Below are positions 33,075 to 64,000 of a DNA stretch of 64,000 bases, one piece after another. Position 1 is the stretch's first letter, and the number at the start of each line of letters is the position of its first letter. A program made the translations under genes and the position numbers. Source of the stretch: Antennarius striatus (lineage: Eukaryota > Chordata > Actinopteri > Lophiiformes > Antennariidae). Where the stretch lies: positions 11,326,001 to 11,390,000 of the forward strand of contig NC_090796.1 of NCBI RefSeq assembly GCF_040054535.1, read 5' to 3'. The notes below the pieces were generated by a model. It worked only from the letters and a program-made list of their open reading frames with translations. It was not told the DNA's origin and searched no databases.

Positions 33075-34212
33075 TAACACCAGACATAAATAAAATCATA
33101 TGATATACCTATTGGAAAAAATCACTTAAGATACCAGAAATTGGGTAAAATAGAGTAACAGGAAAAGTGATGTTATTATTTCTGTATCTGATTTTGCACT
33201 GAACTTCAAAAGTGCCTTCAAAGTGTAATTCAATTCATTTTTGTTGAATTTGTCAGATATCCTTTGTTCCCAGTTGTGCAATTACCTCAATTTGATTAAA
33301 TTCTATTCAAACATGTAAACTTTATATAAAATATTGTATTAATGTATATTGTGTTGTACTGTATATTGTATGTTTTTTATTTTTAATATATTTTTAAAGC
33401 CTTATCAACACATATTACAATATATTTTGACACTTTTATAAAATTTTATTGAAACTAAATTCCCGCTGTGTACTGGCGTCGTGCCTGGAGTGTCCCCCGC
33501 CTCACGCTCTATGCCAGCTGGGATAGACTCCAGCTCCTCCAGCTCCAGCTCATTCTATGAATGCTTTATTACTTCATGAGTGAGACATGACTGAAGTGAC
33601 TCTAATGACACTCTAATGACCATGTCAATGTCTGATGCTATTAAGATTTCAAAATCCTATGCATTCTTACCTTAAACCATGAATTATTATCATTTTATTA
33701 TCAATAGACCATCTAGGCTGACAGATGTAATCTTAAGGCAAACAGTAAATCATTCTCATAAATAAATTTCAAGGCAATCAATCCTGCTGTCAGTACATTT
33801 TTATTTGAGTAAAAAGTGCATTTTTAGCTAGCAATACAAGCCCAAAGGCTGAATAATTGTGTAAATATATTTACATCTTGGCTACCAGCATATATGAACC
33901 AAGCTACAATCTAGAGGGTATAAAATAAACAATTTTATAGAGGGATGTCATTCTGTCTTAGACTTAAGTGGTTTTAAATGTTTGGTTGTTTTCATGGAAA
34001 CATCCTACCGTATTTGTGCATCTTTATCAAGAACAATCGCTAGACTGGCCGGAATGCTACTCAGTCAATGACCTCATAAATGGAGAAATGGTATACTACT
34101 GCAGAATGAAGTATCATAATCTAATATTATCCAGTGGCATTGGAGGGAGGACGTCGATTTAACATTGTGGTCTGAGGAACTTGCGGCCTTCAGGGGTTAA
34201 AGGACACTCTTT
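33075..34212. other. Convergent 3' intergenic region vwa2 / afap1l2
   Basis: Shared 3' flank of two converging genes. Around 33465-33545 it carries a repeat tail (GTACTGGCGTCGTGCCTGGA, then CCCCGCCTCACGCT and AGCTGGGATAGACTCCAGC). This matches a retroelement tail motif common in fish genomes, which I associate with L2-type LINE/SINE tails. Minus-strand AATAAA motifs (TTTATT on the plus strand) at about 33562 and 33800-33805 are candidate afap1l2 poly(A) signals. No gene was seen. Confidence 0.55.
33089..33094 (+). terminator. Candidate vwa2 polyadenylation signal
   Basis: Canonical AATAAA beginning 15 nt after the vwa2 stop codon. It is closer to the stop than usual, so a later signal may be the main one. 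Confidence 0.4.
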
Positions 34213-61866
<27,654 letters not shown>

Positions 61867-62340
61867 TGCCTCGCAGTTTCACCTTCCTGCCCTTCGCTTT
61901 GCTCCTCTCATAAAATCAAACAATCCCAAAAGTTTGATGATACGTTTTGAAGATGACGGAACAGCCAAAAAGATCTTGGGAATACAGCCCGGCGCTCCCG
62001 TTTTCAACAATATACTGACTGATCCACTGACTGACTTCCCCTCTATAGACTAACTTTTTGTGACGGAACAACAGCGCTCTCCTCTTCTTCCAAATCTGAG
62101 TTGTCGCGCCTCCTCCAGCATCCAGTACGCAGCTTGGCTGCTCCTGCAAAGTGGAGACCCCCAGGTGGTATTCAAAGGATCCCACGGGTTTATTAATAAA
62201 CTACAGTATTTAACTTTCGACACTCAAAAAAAAAAAAAAAAAAAAGTAATCACATTAAATAGAGGCGTCGTGGGTTTCTTTTTAAGTGCGTTTATCGTCT
62301 AATCCGCAGTAAATTGTGCGTAAAACCTCAAAAAAGAGCC
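61867..62340 (-). promoter_or_regulatory. afap1l2 5' UTR and promoter region
   Basis: Sequence immediately upstream of the afap1l2 start codon. CpG content is higher than in the flanks (for example 61990-62130), with a long A-run near 62227-62245. No TATA box is obvious. The assignment rests on the position of the 16-nt first coding exon. Confidence 0.45.
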
Positions 62341-64000
62341 GACGGGAAGTCAAAATCTCAGAGGACAAGTTTCTAACTAAATCTATTCATCTCGGTTTGG
62401 AAACGAATGAATAGGTTCATTTATGGGTGAGGGCAGATAACTGTGTCGGAAATGTGTGTGAAATCATTTTTTTTCCAGGGTTTTGTAGTGTTGACTGTAG
62501 AAAGTGATGCTTTCTGTAAACACATCTCCGTAGGAGGAGGCGTGCCGGGTCGAGGTATGTGAGGCATGTCGCTCAGACACATTCCAGCAGATGATCATAG
62601 CGAATGAACTTCTGATGGTTTTGGATAAATACATGGATCAATACGATACTGCAGTTCAGGAAATGAACGCGTTTCGCATCAGTCAGATCAAAATCCAAAC
62701 AGCTGCATTTCAATACAGGAAGCAGTCCAGTGACGTCATATGATGCTGATTAATAATCAAGGAATCCATATCGCTTCACAATTTGCAAGATCAGGAAATA
62801 TAATAATAAGGTAGTTAAAATGAAAATGCCAAGGTATGAACAGATCATTATGTTCTACCACTTTGTACAATAGTTTCCCCAGTGGTTTTGTAATCTCTTG
62901 ATTGTTCATAAACTACTTATAGTAAACACATGATAGATTCTAAGGTCAGTCAAGCTCAGAACACAATCTACCTATTTTTTCTTGTGGAGGAGGAGGAGAG
63001 AAAGTACCAGAGGACATGACACAAATACTGGAATAATACAATGTACAAATAACAAAGGCAGAAACAGAACAGATGCCTGATTAGAAATTATGTGCGTACC
63101 ACTTACCGCCTGCATGAAATGGTGATAAATAAACGTTCTTCTGAAGAGACCAAATTAAGAGAAATGCACTCATTAATAAACCTTTTTTTCTAGGCTCACA
63201 GATTCAGCAGTGAATTATGATATTCTAAATTAAATTTTGTGTAATCAGTGGCGCATGTGTATGAATATGGGTAAAAATCAACAATATCTACTTATCTACA
63301 CTTATCCCACAATATAGTCAAGTCAAAGTCAAAGTCAGCTTTATTGTCAAATGTACCATGTATGCATGACATACAGCACAGATGAAATTGCAGTCCTCTC
63401 TGACCCACGGTAGACAGTACAACAGGCAGTACAACACAGGTAGTACAACACGGGACAACACAGGCAGTACAACACAGGCAGGACGCACAGGCAGGACAAC
63501 ACAGGCAGCACAACACAGGCAGTGCAACAAGCAGTACAACACATGCAGTACAACACATGCAGTACAACACATGCAGTACAACACAGGCAGGACAACACAG
63601 GCAGTGCAACAAGCAGTACAATACAGACAGTACATCAGACAGTACAGCACGAAGTATAAGACGAAAGTAAATATAGTAAAATATTGTGGGATTGTGCATC
63701 AGTCCTTTTGCTCAGTACATGAGATGACTGTTTAAAATGGGAAGATTTATTTGTGTATCACTATAAAAATAACACAACCAGGTTTACATCCATCTCTGAT
63801 GACTTTACTTTCTAATAATAACACCATTAACTTCTTAAGAAGCATTCCATTGCATGTTAATGGAAACATAACAATACGTGATATAATGAGCTGTGAAATG
63901 CACCCTTTGTTACATTTGAGCTGTGCATGAATTGCTAATAGTAATAATTTAAGTGCTTTAGACTCAACATCACATCTGACCATACACCAGGAAAGCAAAA
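62341..64000. other. Upstream intergenic DNA, no gene seen
   Basis: AT-rich flank beyond the afap1l2 promoter. Apart from the repeat block at 63314-63655 I see no exon, RNA gene or recognisable transposon end. Confidence 0.5.
63314..63655. repeat. Interspersed repeat plus minisatellite
   Basis: A fish interspersed-repeat motif (GTCAAAGTCAAAGTCAGCTT, then TATTGTCAAATGTACCATG) runs into an imperfect tandem array at about 63411-63655. The core unit is ACAGGCAGTACAAC, varying between about 10 and 16 nt with some dropped blocks. Long Cys-rich frames on the minus strand come only from the tandem array. Confidence 0.8.

Noticed and set aside
63411..63655. CRISPR-like array
   Set aside because: Units are contiguous and of variable length without unique spacers, in a vertebrate genome; it is a minisatellite.
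63292..63699. Cys-rich 135-codon minus-strand frame
   Set aside because: Created by the tandem array of ACAGGCAGTACAAC units; not a disulfide-rich peptide gene.

Overview
The window looks like nuclear DNA of a ray-finned (teleost) fish. The genes are split into short exons with GT-AG introns. The proteins read as vertebrate orthologues at moderate divergence. The repeats are Tc1/mariner-type, hAT-like and L2-like relics plus long (CA)n tracts. Gene order matches the human chromosome 10q25 block CCDC186 - TDRD1 - VWA2 - AFAP1L2, which I know from established synteny and did not search. I saw no CRISPR array, operon, tRNA or rRNA, and no retroviral gene.

Layout. From position 1 to about 10.3 kb, minus strand: ccdc186 (Golgi/Rab2-linked coiled-coil protein), whose 3' end lies beyond the left edge. 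From 10.3 to 11.7 kb: a head-to-head promoter interval interrupted by a roughly 0.8 kb degenerate Tc1-like transposon. From 11.738 to 21.567 kb, plus strand: tdrd1 (germline piRNA-pathway scaffold with a MYND finger and four Tudor domains), reconstructed in 25 coding exons giving 1176 aa. From 22.5 to 33.07 kb, plus strand: vwa2/AMACO (secreted matrix protein with three vWA and two EGF domains), 13 coding exons giving 793 aa. From 34.213 to 61.866 kb, minus strand: afap1l2/XB130 (adaptor with two PH domains and a coiled coil), 19 coding exons giving about 910 aa, including a first coding exon of only 16 nt. From 44.907 to 46.424 kb, plus strand and inside afap1l2 intron 4: an intronless BTB-kelch gene most like KBTBD13. 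From 61.9 to 64 kb: the afap1l2 5' flank, then repeat-rich sequence with a minisatellite.

These genes do not form a pathway. They are a conserved vertebrate neighbourhood with germline (tdrd1), secretory (ccdc186), extracellular (vwa2), signalling (afap1l2) and probably muscle (kbtbd13-like) roles. The items most worth a second look are the nested antisense KBTBD13-like gene, a 53-nt near-perfect foldback inside the coding sequence of tdrd1, a GC-AG intron in vwa2, transposons sitting at gene-structure boundaries, and degraded metal-binding or aromatic-cage motifs in single domains of vwa2 and tdrd1. I found no clear evidence of an undescribed multi-gene system. Exon boundaries were read by eye from splice signals, phase continuity and remembered protein similarity, without transcript data.
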